Positions 1 to 7,492 of a DNA stretch of 64,000 nucleotides are shown here, piece after piece. The DNA comes from Streptomyces sp. HNM0574 (GTDB lineage: Bacteria > Actinomycetota > Actinomycetes > Streptomycetales > Streptomycetaceae): contig NZ_JAASAH010000017.1 of NCBI RefSeq assembly GCF_012726235.1, positions 1-64,000 of the forward strand, given 5' to 3'. Every line of letters starts with the position of its first letter. Within the stretch, counting starts at the first letter, position 1. Under the pieces are notes generated by a model. That model made no database searches. It saw only the letters and a list, made by a program, of their open reading frames with translations, and had not been told where the DNA came from. The translations under genes were made by a program, and so were the position numbers.

Positions 1-93
1 ACGCCCGGTTACATTCCGAACCCGGAAGCTAAGCCTTTCAGCGCCGATGGTACTGCATGCGGGAGCGTGTGGGAGAGTAGGACGCCGCCGAAC
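1..93 (+). rRNA. rrf: 5S ribosomal RNA, 3' part (5' end outside window)
   Basis: The first ~93 bases read as the 3' three quarters of an actinobacterial 5S rRNA: the CCGAACCCGGAAGCTAAGCC loop region, then GCCGATGGTACTGC, and a 3' end near GACGCCGCCGAAC. A full 5S is about 117-120 nt, so roughly 25 nt are missing to the left, where 23S and 16S should lie. The exact 3' end (about 93) is estimated from family alignments remembered, not computed. Confidence 0.95.
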
Positions 94-104
94 TCCTTTT
101 AGAG

Positions 105-153
105 AAAGAGGACTGTGGTCCAGGGATTTAATCCCTGGACCACAGTCCTCTTT
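105..153 (+). terminator. rRNA operon terminator
   Basis: An almost perfect inverted repeat starts about 12 bases after the 5S gene. The left arm begins at AAAGAGGACTGTGG and the right arm ends CCACAGTCCTCTTTTTT, with over 20 paired bases, a very small loop near 127-131 and a run of six T. The stem length and T-run fit a strong factor-independent terminator closing the rrn operon. Confidence 0.93.
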
Positions 154-198
154 TTTGCGTTCCAGAGGTACTTTCCGCGGCGGCTGTAGGGTTTCCGG

Positions 199-849
199 AT
201 GCACCGTTACGACCTGGTCATCTTCGACAACGACGGCGTCCTCGTCGACAGTGAGCCGCTGTCCAACCGGATCCTCGCCGACTATCTGTCCGAGCTCGGG
301 CATCCGACCACGTACGAGGACTCCGTCCGGGACTACATGGGTGCGGCGGTGCACCGGATTCACGACACCGTTCTGGAGCGTTCCGGGCGCCGGCTGCCCG
401 AGGATTTCGACGAGGTCTTCCACGGGCGGGTCTTCGAGGCGTTCCGGCGGGATCTCGCACCGGTCGAGGGCGTCGGTGACGTTCTGGCGAAGCTGGAGGC
501 GGAGCGTACGGCGTTCTGTCTGGCCTCGTCCGGGAGTCATGAGCGGATCCGGGTCGCGCTGCGGACGACGGGGCTCGTGCGGTACTTCGGCGAGGAGCGG
601 ATCTTCAGCGCGCAGGACGTGGGTCGGGGCAAGCCCGCACCCGATCTGTTCCTGCACGCGGCCGCGCGGTTGGGGGTGCGGCCGGAGCGGTGTGCGGTGG
701 TGGAGGACAGTCCGCTCGGGGTGGCGGCCGCGGTCGCCGCGGGGATGGACGTGTACGCGTACGCGGCGATGACGCCGGCCGAGGAACTGCGGGACGCGAC
801 GGCGGTCTTCGGGGTCATGAGTTCGCTCACGGATCTGCTGTCGGCCTGA
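199..849 (+). CDS. HAD-superfamily hydrolase, beta-phosphoglucomutase/phosphatase type
   Basis: This 216-aa cytoplasmic HAD phosphatase carries all four family motifs: the nucleophile loop FDNDGVLVDSE (D10 and D12), a motif II serine in SSGSHERI, the motif III lysine in GRGKPAPD, and the motif IV acidic EDSPLG. The cap inserted after motif I (about residues 17-85) is the helical type of beta-phosphoglucomutase and phosphoglycolate phosphatase relatives, so it probably removes phosphate from a small metabolite; the substrate cannot be read from sequence. A TAGGGT -10-like hexamer at 187-192 places the transcript start at or next to the ATG, and there is no Shine-Dalgarno, so the mRNA is probably leaderless. 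The gene stands between the rrn terminator and acuC. Confidence 0.85.
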   Translation: MHRYDLVIFDNDGVLVDSEPLSNRILADYLSELGHPTTYEDSVRDYMGAAVHRIHDTVLERSGRRLPEDFDEVFHGRVFEAFRRDLAPVEGVGDVLAKLEAERTAFCLASSGSHERIRVALRTTGLVRYFGEERIFSAQDVGRGKPAPDLFLHAAARLGVRPERCAVVEDSPLGVAAAVAAGMDVYAYAAMTPAEELRDATAVFGVMSSLTDLLSA

Positions 850-871
850 GCGGGGCCGGTACCGTGGCCGC

Positions 872-2053
872 ATGAGCGGCGGCGCGCAGTTGATGTGGGA
901 CGAAGCGGTCACGGGCTACAACTTCGGCCCCGGGCATCCGATGGATCCGGTGCGGCTGGCGCTGACCATGCGCCTGGTGGAGACGCTGGGGCTGGACGGC
1001 GCGAAGGAGCTGAAGGTCGTCGCCGCGAAACCGGCCGGGGACTCGACGCTGGGCCTCGTCCACCGGCAGGACTACATCGAGGCCGTGCGCCGCGTCTCGG
1101 CCGATCCGGAGTCGGCGACGGGCGAGTACGGGCTGGGCACGGAGGACGATCCCGCGTTCGCCGGGATGCACGAGGCGTCGGCGCTGATCGCGGGCCAGTC
1201 GGTCGGCGCGGCCGACGCGGTGTGGCGGGGCGAGGCGCTGCACGCGGTGAACTTCGCGGGCGGGCTGCATCACGCGATGCCGGGCGGGGCCTCCGGCTTC
1301 TGCGTGTACAACGACGCCTCGCTGGCCATCGCGCGGCTGCTGGAGTCGGGCGTCGAGCGGGTGGCGTACCTGGATGTGGACGTGCATCACGGGGACGGGG
1401 TGCAGGCGGCGTTCTGGGACGACCCCCGGGTGCTGACGATCTCGCTGCACGAGCATCCGCGGACGCTGTTCCCCGGTACGGGGTGGGCCGAGGAGAGCGG
1501 TGGTCCGGGGGCCGAAGGGACGGCGGTGAACGTGCCGTTGCCGCCCGGTACCGGTGACGCGGGCTGGCTGCGGGCGCTGCACGCCGTCGTCCCCGAGCTG
1601 TTGTACGCGTTCGGGCCGCAGGTGCTGGTGACGCAGCACGGTGCGGACACGCACTTCGAGGACCCGCTGGCGCATCTGGCGGTGAGCGTCGACGCGCAGC
1701 GGGTGGCCGCGGAGTCGGCGCACCGGTGGGCGCACGAGTACGCGCAGGGGCGCTGGGTCGCGCTGGGCGGCGGCGGGTACGCGGTGGTCGACGTGGTGCC
1801 GCGCACGTGGGCGCATCTGGTGGGGATCGCGGCCGGGGTGCCGGTGCCGCCGGAGACCGAAGTGCCGCGCGAGTGGCTGCAGATGGCGTACGCGCGTACG
1901 GGTGCGCCGGTGGCGCCGATGCGGATGACGGACGGGCGGCGGCCGAGCTGGCAGGACTGGGAGGAGTCCGGCTACGACCCGGCGGACCGGCTGGACCAGG
2001 CCGTACGGGCGGCCCGCCGGGCGGTGTTCCCGGCGCACGGGCTGCTGCCGTGA
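872..2053 (+). CDS. acuC: AcuC-type histone deacetylase family protein
   Basis: This 393-aa protein belongs to the histone deacetylase/AcuC family of zinc amidohydrolases. Visible signatures are GGLHHAMPGGASGFCVYND, the zinc and proton-relay segment DVDVHHGDGVQ, the HQHGAD-like segment read here as TQHGADTH, and the C-terminal GGGGY loop. In Bacillus, AcuC deacetylates acetyl-CoA synthetase, so protein deacetylation linked to acetate use is the likely role; no acetyl-CoA synthetase or acetyltransferase gene is adjacent here. Only 22 bp separate it from the HAD gene, but a TACCGT -10-like box at 860-865 ends about 6 bp before the ATG, suggesting its own leaderless transcript. Length is normal for the family. 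Confidence 0.88.
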   Translation: MSGGAQLMWDEAVTGYNFGPGHPMDPVRLALTMRLVETLGLDGAKELKVVAAKPAGDSTLGLVHRQDYIEAVRRVSADPESATGEYGLGTEDDPAFAGMHEASALIAGQSVGAADAVWRGEALHAVNFAGGLHHAMPGGASGFCVYNDASLAIARLLESGVERVAYLDVDVHHGDGVQAAFWDDPRVLTISLHEHPRTLFPGTGWAEESGGPGAEGTAVNVPLPPGTGDAGWLRALHAVVPELLYAFGPQVLVTQHGADTHFEDPLAHLAVSVDAQRVAAESAHRWAHEYAQGRWVALGGGGYAVVDVVPRTWAHLVGIAAGVPVPPETEVPREWLQMAYARTGAPVAPMRMTDGRRPSWQDWEESGYDPADRLDQAVRAARRAVFPAHGLLP

Positions 2054-2172
2054 CGTCCCCTCGTCCGGGCCGGCTCGGGTAACTCGCGCTGTCCGGGCGC
2101 CGGTTCGTACTGGCGTCTACGGGGTGCTCCTCTGCGTGGAACTGCTGCGGTGGGGCCGGGGGACCGGCAAGC

Positions 2173-2997
2173 ATGGCCCGTGTGTTGAGTGTCGGAGCAC
2201 TACGCGCGCATCTGCTGGCCGCGCGGCTGGCCGGGCCCATCGCCACGTCGCGGGAGAAGAGCCTCCAGCGGTACAGACTCTTCGCCGCGCGGGACCCGCG
2301 GGTCCTGCTCGGGCTGGAGCCCGAAGGGGAGTGGGACGTACCGGAGTTGATCGGTCTGATGGCGGACCGGTGCGGGGTCTCGCGGGATCCGGAGACGGTC
2401 TCGGGTCAGGACACCATCGATCCGGAGCGGACGATTCAGGCGCTGAACGCGTTCGCCGTGCGGCTGCGTACGGCGGCGGAGCGGCGGAGTCCGGTGCTGC
2501 TGGGCACCGGCCACCCTGACCGACTCCTGGGTTTCTACGCCTCATTGGCCTCAGCGCTCTCGGCGGCGGGGTGTGCGGTGCTCACACCGGCGCAGGGGCA
2601 GCGTGTCGACATAACGACCCGGTTCGGCGTACGTTCGCACAGCCTGGTCTATGTACGGGGAGTCGCACTGATCCACGAGACCGGCGCACAGCACACCCCC
2701 GGTGCGCCGGGCGTGCACACGCATTCCCCGCTGCCGCTGAGGGCCGCGCTGAGCGCGGCAGTTGCCGAGGGGGAGCCGTTGCCGGAATTAGTGATCGGGG
2801 ACCACGGCTGGGTGTGCGGAGCAGGTCAGCTCGGTATCGAGGCCATTGGGCCGGCGGATACGGACGATCCTGCGCTGTTCGTCGGGCAGGCCGAGGGCAG
2901 GGTGGCTGTGGTGGTGCCGATCGACGACGCCGTGCGGCCCACGTACTACAGTCCGTTGACTCGCTATGTACTCAATCGGGCGTGTCTGTCACAGTAG
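2173..2997 (+). CDS. Conserved actinobacterial protein, often labelled phosphatase
   Basis: This 274-aa protein is one I recognise as conserved near bdtA in Streptomyces, where databases call it a phosphatase, but no classical HAD, PP2C or tyrosine phosphatase motif is evident to me. Visible features are a conserved N-terminus (RVLSVGALRAHLLAARLAG), the phrase LLGTGHPDRLLGFYASLA around residue 115, and a C-terminal block LVIGDHGWVCGAGQLGIEAI. The LGTGHP and GDHGW segments could be a nucleotide- or phosphate-handling fold. No transmembrane segment is seen. It ends 127 bp before bdtA on the same strand. Function should be treated as unknown. Confidence 0.8.
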   Translation: MARVLSVGALRAHLLAARLAGPIATSREKSLQRYRLFAARDPRVLLGLEPEGEWDVPELIGLMADRCGVSRDPETVSGQDTIDPERTIQALNAFAVRLRTAAERRSPVLLGTGHPDRLLGFYASLASALSAAGCAVLTPAQGQRVDITTRFGVRSHSLVYVRGVALIHETGAQHTPGAPGVHTHSPLPLRAALSAAVAEGEPLPELVIGDHGWVCGAGQLGIEAIGPADTDDPALFVGQAEGRVAVVVPIDDAVRPTYYSPLTRYVLNRACLSQ

Positions 2998-3124
2998 GCC
3001 GCCATCGCTACTCCTCTTCCCCACTTGCATCACCCGCCCCTAATCTGGGGAGGAGCGCGCATGCGAGCAGGAGTCACCGGAGGGGAAGCCGGTGCCCGAC
3101 ATGTGCGGAAGGTTCAGGTGTGAC

Positions 3125-3334
3125 ATGGCTGCTGGCAAGGGACCTCTGAGCGAGGTCAACTTTCTGACCGTGGCGGAGGTCGCCTCGGTGATGCGAGTGT
3201 CCAAGATGACCGTGTACCGGCTGGTGCACAGCGGTCATCTGCCGGCGATCCGGGTGGGGAGGTCCTTCCGGGTCCCAGAGCAGGCCGTCCATGAATACCT
3301 CCAAGAGTCCTACGTGGGGGTGGAGACCGCCTGA
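3125..3334 (+). CDS. bdtA: BldC-like small DNA-binding protein (BdtA type)
   Basis: This 69-aa protein is almost entirely an excisionase/MerR-like winged helix: FLTVAEVASVMRVSKMTVYRL forms the helix-turn-helix and VGRSFRVPEQAVHEYL the wing and last helix. It is the close relative of the developmental regulator BldC known as BdtA in S. coelicolor (the SCO3328 type). The ATG at 3125 was chosen because the homologues start near MAAG..PLSEV; an in-frame GTG at 3092 would add 11 residues of atypical sequence. An AGGTG five bases upstream may be the ribosome site. BldC-family proteins bind direct repeats cooperatively; no such array was identified here. It precedes bS22 by 254 bp. Confidence 0.9.
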   Translation: MAAGKGPLSEVNFLTVAEVASVMRVSKMTVYRLVHSGHLPAIRVGRSFRVPEQAVHEYLQESYVGVETA

Positions 3335-3588
3335 GAGGTCGAAGGGGAGGGCTGAACCGTGACCGGTCCGCCGGTCCGGCCGGAGCTCCCGGAGTGCCCG
3401 TCCCGTCCGCTCGTCGTCCGACTGATCCGGAGTTTCCCGGCCCCCTCGTCGACCCTCGGATTACGACCTGCTCGATGTGACCGGTAGGCTGAGCCCATGT
3501 AGGTCGTGTGGGCTCGGACGCCCCGCACCGAGTGATTCAAATGAGTCGCCCCGCATTCCGCGGGGATGATCCGTGAGCGAGGGTAGTC

Positions 3589-3687
3589 GTGGGCTCTGTT
3601 ATCAAGAAGCGGCGTAAGCGGATGGCGAAGAAGAAGCACCGCAAGCTGCTGAAGCGCACGCGCGTTCAGCGTCGCAACAAGAAGTGA
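3589..3687 (+). CDS. Small 30S ribosomal protein bS22 (AURKAIP1/COX24 domain)
   Basis: A 32-codon ORF starting GTG encodes a peptide beginning MGSVIKKRRKRMAKKKHRKL and ending VQRRNKK, about two thirds Lys plus Arg. This matches the AURKAIP1/COX24-domain miniature proteins of actinobacteria, identified as the extra small-subunit protein bS22 in mycobacterial ribosome structures. The start follows a GAGGG-like ribosome site. It is too short for ordinary ORF callers but is conserved at this exact position between bdtA and the epimerase-like gene in Streptomyces. The role, from family knowledge, is a structural peptide bound to 16S rRNA near the decoding centre. Confidence 0.93.
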   Translation: MGSVIKKRRKRMAKKKHRKLLKRTRVQRRNKK

Positions 3688-3827
3688 GCGAGCGTCTCGT
3701 ACGCCGCTGACCGCCGTTCTTCCGGCCGTACGTTCCGCATGCGCGGGCGTACCGGCCGGGAGGGCGGCGGTTTCGTTTGTGCGCCCCGTCCGGCATCGTG
3801 TGCGACAGCACTGCCAGGGGAGGCATC

Positions 3828-4904
3828 GTGGGCCAGGTCGTACTCGTCACCGGCGTCGCCAGGGAGCTGGCCGGCCGTTTCGTGCGGAATGTCCTCTCCG
3901 ATCCGGGCGTGGAGCGAGTCGTCGGGGTGGACGTGGTGCGGCCCGCGCACAGCCTCGGGGAGGCCGAGTTCGTCCGGGCCGACATACGGCAGCCGGAGAT
4001 CGCCGGCGTCCTGGCCGAGTACGGCGTGGACACCGTCGTCCATCTGAACGTGCACGGCACCCCGCTCGGTGTGCCCGGCTCCGGGAACCGCGCCGCGGTG
4101 AAGGAGACCAACGTCATCGGCACCCTGCAGCTGCTGGGCGCCTGCCAGAAGGCGCCCTCGGTGCGGCGGCTCGTGGTGAAGTCGACCACGGGCGTGTACG
4201 GGGGAGCGCCCCGTGACCCGGCGGTCTTCGACGAGACGACCGGGCCCAAGGCGCTGCCCGGCGGCGGGTTCCCGAAGGACGCCGTCGAAGTCGAGGGCTA
4301 CGTGCGGGGATTCGCGCGCAGGCGTCCCGACGTCGCGGTGACGGTGCTGCGCCTCGCGCACGTGCTGGGCCCGTCCCTGGACTCGCCGTTCGCCGAGTAC
4401 TTCTCGCTGCCGGTGCTGCCGACGGTGCTCGGGCACGACCCGCGGCTCCAGTTCGTCCACGAGGACGACGTGCTCGCGGCGCTGCGGCTGGCCGCGGCCG
4501 ATCCGGCCCAAGGGCCGGTCAGCGCGGGCACGTTCAACATCGCGGGGGACGGGGTGCTGCTGCTGTCGCAGTGCGCCCGGCGGCTGGGGCGGCCGACGGT
4601 GCCGCTGCCGCTGCCCGCCGTGCGCTGGGGCCGGCAGCTGCTGCGCTCGGTCGGGGCCACGGACTTCTCGGCGGCGCAGATACGTCAGCTCACGCACGGA
4701 CGGACCGTCCGCACCGCGCAGATGCGCGAGACGCTGGGCTTCGAACCCCGGTACACGACGGCTCAGACGCTCGCCTCGTTCGCCGAGGGCGCGGCGGAAG
4801 GGCTGCTTCCGCCCCGGACGCTGGCCCGTACCGTCGACCGGCTCGCACAGACGCTGTCGCGGGCGCACCGCGGGGCGTACGAGGAGGAGGTCCGGCATGG
4901 CTGA
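3828..4904 (+). CDS. NAD-dependent epimerase/dehydratase-like (extended SDR) protein
   Basis: This 358-aa extended short-chain dehydrogenase/reductase-fold protein starts at a GTG preceded by a strong GGGGAGG at 5-bp spacing. The nucleotide loop reads VTGVARELAG and the fold continues with VDVV, HLNVHGTPL and NVIGT motifs typical of epimerases. The usual YxxxK catalytic pair is not recognisable: the region reads GGGFPKDAVEVEGYV. It may therefore bind NAD without classical epimerase chemistry, a pattern I recall for this Streptomyces family. It overlaps the next gene (acyltransferase) by 8 bp, so the two are co-translated and may act together on a lipid or glycolipid at the membrane; that link is inference. 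Confidence 0.83.
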   Translation: MGQVVLVTGVARELAGRFVRNVLSDPGVERVVGVDVVRPAHSLGEAEFVRADIRQPEIAGVLAEYGVDTVVHLNVHGTPLGVPGSGNRAAVKETNVIGTLQLLGACQKAPSVRRLVVKSTTGVYGGAPRDPAVFDETTGPKALPGGGFPKDAVEVEGYVRGFARRRPDVAVTVLRLAHVLGPSLDSPFAEYFSLPVLPTVLGHDPRLQFVHEDDVLAALRLAAADPAQGPVSAGTFNIAGDGVLLLSQCARRLGRPTVPLPLPAVRWGRQLLRSVGATDFSAAQIRQLTHGRTVRTAQMRETLGFEPRYTTAQTLASFAEGAAEGLLPPRTLARTVDRLAQTLSRAHRGAYEEEVRHG

Positions 4905-5946
4905 CGCGAAGGTCATCCCCTTCGACGACGACCGCGAGCGGCAGGGGCGCTCGCGTGGCGAGGGGACCGCGCGGCCGCGGAAGGCGCCCCCGCGGCGCGG
5001 CGCCGAACCCGCGCCGCCGCTGGCCTCCGTACCGCGGCAGGGGCGGGAACCGGAGCCCGAGGAGGAGCCCGAGCAGGGCGAGGGGCTGCTGGACCGGGCG
5101 CTGGGCCGGGGCTGGGACCGGCGGGCCGCGAAGGGCCTGGCCTTCCTCCGGCGGCGGATCACGGGTGAGTACGAGGTCGACGACTTCGGCTACGACCGTG
5201 AACTGACCGACCAGGTGCTGATGTCGGCGCTCCGCCCGCTGTACGAGAAGTACTTCCGGGTGGAGGTGCGCGGGCTGGAGAACATCCCGGACGAGGGCGG
5301 CGCGCTCGTCGTGGCCAACCATTCCGGCACGCTGCCGCTCGACGGGCTGATGCTCCAAGTCGCCGTGCACGACCACCACCCGGCGCAGCGCCATCTGCGG
5401 CTGCTCGCGGCCGACCTGGTGTTCCTGCTGCCGGTGGTGAACGAGCTGGCGCGGAAGGCCGGGCACACCCTCGCCTGCACCGAGGACGCCGAACGGCTGC
5501 TGGGGCAGGGCGAGGTCGTCGGCGTGATGCCGGAGGGCTTCAAGGGGCTGGGCAAGCCTTTCGCCGAGCGTTACAAGCTTCAGCGGTTCGGGCGGGGCGG
5601 CTTCGTCTCGACGGCGCTGCGCGCGGGGGCGCCGATCGTGCCGTGCTCGATCGTCGGCGCCGAGGAGATCTACCCGATGGTGGGGAACGCCAAGACCCTC
5701 GCCCGGCTGCTCGGGCTGCCGTACTTCCCCGTCACACCCGCGTTTCCGCTGCTCGGGCCGCTGGGCGCGGTGCCGCTGCCGACGAAGTGGACGATCCAGT
5801 TCGGCGAGCCGATCCCCACGGACGGGTACCCGGAGGGCTCGGCCGACGATCCGATGCTGATGTTCAACCTCACCGACCAGGTGCGCGAGACGATCCAGCA
5901 CACGCTGTACAAGCTGCTGGTCCAGCGGCGCTCGGTCTTCTTCTGA
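4897..5946 (+). CDS. Lysophospholipid acyltransferase family protein (PlsC-like)
   Basis: This 349-aa glycerolipid acyltransferase has an unusual first ~90 residues that are charged and disordered (many Arg, Glu and Pro). The acyltransferase domain runs from about residue 120: NHSGTLPLDG supplies the catalytic His142 and Asp149, and MPEGFKGLGKPF is the EGxR-like acceptor-binding block. The His-Asp spacing is HX6D rather than the classical HX4D of PlsC, as in a sub-group of actinobacterial proteins. It probably transfers an acyl group from acyl-CoA or acyl-ACP to a glycerol-phosphate or other polar head group at the inner face of the membrane. The ATG lies inside the end of the preceding SDR gene. 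A long hairpin follows at 5959. Confidence 0.85.
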   Translation: MADAKVIPFDDDRERQGRSRGEGTARPRKAPPRRGAEPAPPLASVPRQGREPEPEEEPEQGEGLLDRALGRGWDRRAAKGLAFLRRRITGEYEVDDFGYDRELTDQVLMSALRPLYEKYFRVEVRGLENIPDEGGALVVANHSGTLPLDGLMLQVAVHDHHPAQRHLRLLAADLVFLLPVVNELARKAGHTLACTEDAERLLGQGEVVGVMPEGFKGLGKPFAERYKLQRFGRGGFVSTALRAGAPIVPCSIVGAEEIYPMVGNAKTLARLLGLPYFPVTPAFPLLGPLGAVPLPTKWTIQFGEPIPTDGYPEGSADDPMLMFNLTDQVRETIQHTLYKLLVQRRSVFF

Positions 5947-5958
5947 CGCGGGACGCAC

Positions 5959-6007
5959 ACGGAGCGGGGCCCGCCGGACGGTGTGCGTCCGACGGGCCCC
6001 GCTCCGT
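5959..6007. terminator. Bidirectional hairpin between the acyltransferase gene and rsbN
   Basis: A perfect 15-bp inverted repeat (ACGGAGCGGGGCCCG and its complement) with a 19-nt loop sits in the 81-bp gap between two convergent genes. There is no T-run on either side, which is common for Streptomyces terminators. It can serve both the acyltransferase gene (plus) and rsbN (minus). Confidence 0.8.
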
Positions 6008-6027
6008 GGCCGCCGCGGTCGGGACGG

Positions 6028-7317
6028 CTACTTGCCGCCTCCCAGCTGGTCGTTGAGGCCGGGGAGGACCTCGGGGACGATCGGCGGCAGCGTGATGTCC
6101 GCGTCCGGTGCCTTGAGCCCGTCCTCGACGGCGGACCCGGACGGCTTCTCGTCCGCGCCCTTCTCCGGGTTGAGCAGGCCGCCCTCGCCGAGCAGTCCGC
6201 CCGGCTCCTCCGAACCGGAGGGGGACGGGGACCGGCTGTCCTCGCCCTCGGGGCGCTCCTCGTCGCTGCTGGAGACCGAGGGCGAGGGCTCCTGCGACGG
6301 GGAGCTCTCCGTCGCCCCGTCGCCGCCGGGCAGCGGGCCCGTACCGGGCTCGGGGACGCCCGAGTCCTCCTCCAGGAGCTGTTCCAGCGGGCCGACGTCA
6401 CTCTCTATGGCGTCGAAGACCGAGCTGACCTCGTCCCCGACGTCGGTGAGCTGGACGGGCAGCCGGTGCTTCAGCTGGGACCACGTCGAACGGTGGCTCT
6501 CCGAGAAGGAGTTGAGGGAGCGCATCGGGGCGATGTCGCCGTCCCGCTCGTACGCGCCGCTCAGCAGCCGGTGGCCCTCGGAGGCGTCGTTGCTCATGCC
6601 GGAGAGCGCCTTGCGGACGGAGCCGAGGACCTCGTGGTCGAGGGCGCCCGCGCGGTCGTGCTCCAGCAGTCTGCGCGCCTCCTGGAGCCGGGTGGAGGCC
6701 CGGTCGAGGTAGAGCTGACCGCGGTCGGTGTCCCCGCCGGTGAGGTCGAGGCGGATGTCCTCCATGCCGCGCTTGACGCCGTACAGCGAGTCGCCCGGGA
6801 GGGCGTTGGTGCTGGCCGCCGCGACGCCGCCGAAGGCGGAGGCCGCGACGCCGACGCCGAGGCCGCCCGCCGCGATGCCCTTGCTCAGGCGGGACTTGGG
6901 GCGCAGCTTGCCGAGCGCGCCGAGGCCCGGGGCCCGGTGGGCGCCCTTCTGGCCCCGTTGCTCGGGGATGCGGCCGCTCTCACCGGCCGCCGTGCCCTCG
7001 GCGAACGCGGATTCCATGGCGGCGATCAGCTGGGCCCGCTGGACGGTCTTGACCTCGGGGTCCAGTTCGGGGCGTGGCAGGGCGCCGAGACCGTCGGCGA
7101 GGGCGAGGAGCAGCGTGTGCTCGGTGCCGCCTTCGGTTCCGATTCCGTCGTCCGCCACCTCGGGGTGGTCTGTCTCGGGCGCTCCTGTCGGGCCCTCGGG
7201 CCCTTCGGGAGCCTCACCTGCCGCCTGGCCGGCCTCCGGATCGGTCGCGGGTGAGCGCTCGTCCAGGGCTTGGGCGAAGGCGTGTGCCCGGCGGTTCGTG
7301 GCTACGGATCCGATCAT
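6028..7317 (-). CDS. rsbN: RsbN, membrane anti-sigma factor for sigma-BldN (DUF5667)
   Basis: This 429-aa single-pass membrane protein lies directly downstream of bldN on the same strand. Position plus sequence identify it as RsbN, the specific anti-sigma factor of sigma-BldN shown in S. venezuelae. The cytoplasmic N-terminus (about 1-145) contains the conserved start MIGSVATNRRAHAFAQALDE and the helix LLLALADGLGALPRPELDP. One membrane helix is at about 147-169 (GIAAGGLGVGVAASAFGG), then a DUF5667 extracytoplasmic domain (LPGDSLYGVKRGMEDIRLDL) and a Pro/Ser/Glu-rich tail. There is no HxxxCxxC zinc motif. The ATG at 7317 was chosen over the GTG nine bases upstream because GAGGAGGTG precedes it at proper spacing. 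Published work made rsbN itself a sigma-BldN target, giving feedback. Confidence 0.92.
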   Translation of the reverse strand: MIGSVATNRRAHAFAQALDERSPATDPEAGQAAGEAPEGPEGPTGAPETDHPEVADDGIGTEGGTEHTLLLALADGLGALPRPELDPEVKTVQRAQLIAAMESAFAEGTAAGESGRIPEQRGQKGAHRAPGLGALGKLRPKSRLSKGIAAGGLGVGVAASAFGGVAAASTNALPGDSLYGVKRGMEDIRLDLTGGDTDRGQLYLDRASTRLQEARRLLEHDRAGALDHEVLGSVRKALSGMSNDASEGHRLLSGAYERDGDIAPMRSLNSFSESHRSTWSQLKHRLPVQLTDVGDEVSSVFDAIESDVGPLEQLLEEDSGVPEPGTGPLPGGDGATESSPSQEPSPSVSSSDEERPEGEDSRSPSPSGSEEPGGLLGEGGLLNPEKGADEKPSGSAVEDGLKAPDADITLPPIVPEVLPGLNDQLGGGK

Positions 7318-7466
7318 GGGCGGCACCTCCTCTCGTCAGCACGGTCAACTCCCGCGAGGAACGGTGGACATGCCGCGGTTGCGGGGAGTCTGCAATCCCC
7401 CCAACGAGCGGCAAGCCAGTCGGGTTACGCCACTCACGATGATGTGACCGCCCGCGCATGCACGCT

Positions 7467-7489
7467 CACCTGCGGTTATCCCGCAGGTG
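7467..7489 (-). terminator. Hairpin between bldN and rsbN (terminator or attenuator)
   Basis: A perfect 9-bp stem (CACCTGCGG / CCGCAGGTG) with a 5-nt loop lies 3 bp beyond the bldN stop and 150 bp before rsbN. No T-run follows. It probably ends or reduces bldN transcripts, consistent with rsbN having its own promoter in the remaining 175-bp gap. Confidence 0.6.
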
Positions 7490-7492
7490 GCG

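Noticed and set aside
827..2246. Long minus-strand ORFs opposite acuC (403 and 445 codons)
   Set aside because: They are Arg/Pro/Ala-rich antisense frames created by high GC at third positions of acuC; no start site, motif or conserved fold.
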